A stretch of 64,000 bases of DNA from assembly GCA_022496205.1 (NCBI GenBank), contig WTXD01000022.1, forward strand, positions 1-64,000. The letters are read 5' to 3'. A program made the position numbers and the translations under genes. Positions 63,753 through 64,000 of the stretch are shown piece by piece. The first letter of the stretch is position 1, and every line of letters starts with the position of its first letter. The stretch is from Gloeopeniophorella convolvens. Its lineage: Eukaryota; Basidiomycota; Agaricomycetes; Russulales. The notes under the pieces are model-generated. The model was given only the letters and a program-made list of their open reading frames with translations, was not told the DNA's origin and made no database searches.

Positions 63753-64000
63753 TTAATTATGTATACTGGGATGATTGAAACAACTGATGGGAATCAACGC
63801 CGCAAGGGAACACATCCCAAGGATCATGTTTACCAGCGCACCGTTCGCAAGGACAGCGGTCCGTGACGCCAGAGCAACAGGAGTGGCAGACAGGAATACG
63901 ATGCTGATATTGATGGGGAATAAAAGATTCGCCAGCGCACGTCCCCCAGCGCCAAGAGCGGAGAAGCGATACCTCAGGTTATTGTGATACAAGACACAGC
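63753..64000 (-). CDS. possible 3' end of a membrane protein entering from the right edge
   Basis: A minus-strand frame open from the window edge to a TAA at 63753 encodes about 80 residues with two hydrophobic stretches, LLFPINISIVFLSATPVALA and ALVNMILGMCSLAALIP. It could be the last exon of another small-family membrane protein next to the DUF6533 gene. It could also be non-coding. The family is not recognised. Confidence 0.3.
   Translation of the reverse strand, partial: CVLYHNNLRYRFSALGAGGRALANLLFPINISIVFLSATPVALASRTAVLANGALVNMILGMCSLAALIPISCFNHPSIHN

Overview
The window is a stretch of nuclear genome from a filamentous basidiomycete, most likely a wood- or litter-decaying agaricomycete. 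The evidence is intron-dense genes (introns of about 45-65 nt, very short exons), agaricomycete-restricted families (DUF6535, DUF6533), Zn2Cys6/Fungal_trans_2 regulators, a secreted GH10 xylanase and a GMC oxidoreductase. No rRNA, tRNA, CRISPR or intact transposon was found. The genus cannot be named from the sequence alone.

Layout. 0-13 kb: a possible gene start running off the left edge (minus), ATG22 (plus), a DUF6535 membrane protein, an alpha/beta-hydrolase and a GH10 xylanase (all minus), then PEX11 (plus). 13-28 kb: a large paladin-like protein with three PTP-like phytase modules (minus), a stand-alone L-arabinokinase-N-terminal-like glycosyltransferase (plus) and a membrane-anchored GMC oxidoreductase (plus). 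28-34.7 kb: 6.7 kb with no gene I can support. 34.7-48 kb: a formin-type GBD/FH3 protein, two tandem paralogous Zn2Cys6 regulators and a double-PH-domain protein (all minus). 48-64 kb: acyl-CoA-binding protein (plus), a kelch ectodomain/single-TM/long-tail protein (minus), the J-protein SIS1 (plus), a VTC1-like protein (plus), a DUF6533 multi-pass protein (minus) and a fragment at the right edge.

How the genes relate. There is no operon and no clear biosynthetic cluster. Several genes share broad cell-biological themes: vacuole and autophagy (ATG22, VTC1), peroxisome and lipid (PEX11, ACBP), and plant-polymer degradation (GH10). I read these as ordinary syntenic neighbours. The most distinctive signal is gene structure. 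Keeping conserved family motifs in frame needs a 2-nt exon in the xylanase, a 4-nt exon in the GMC gene, 13- and 14-nt exons in PEX11 and ATG22, and two GC-AG introns with the same GCGAGT donor. Exon boundaries were worked out by eye from splice motifs, phase and family motifs, without transcript data.
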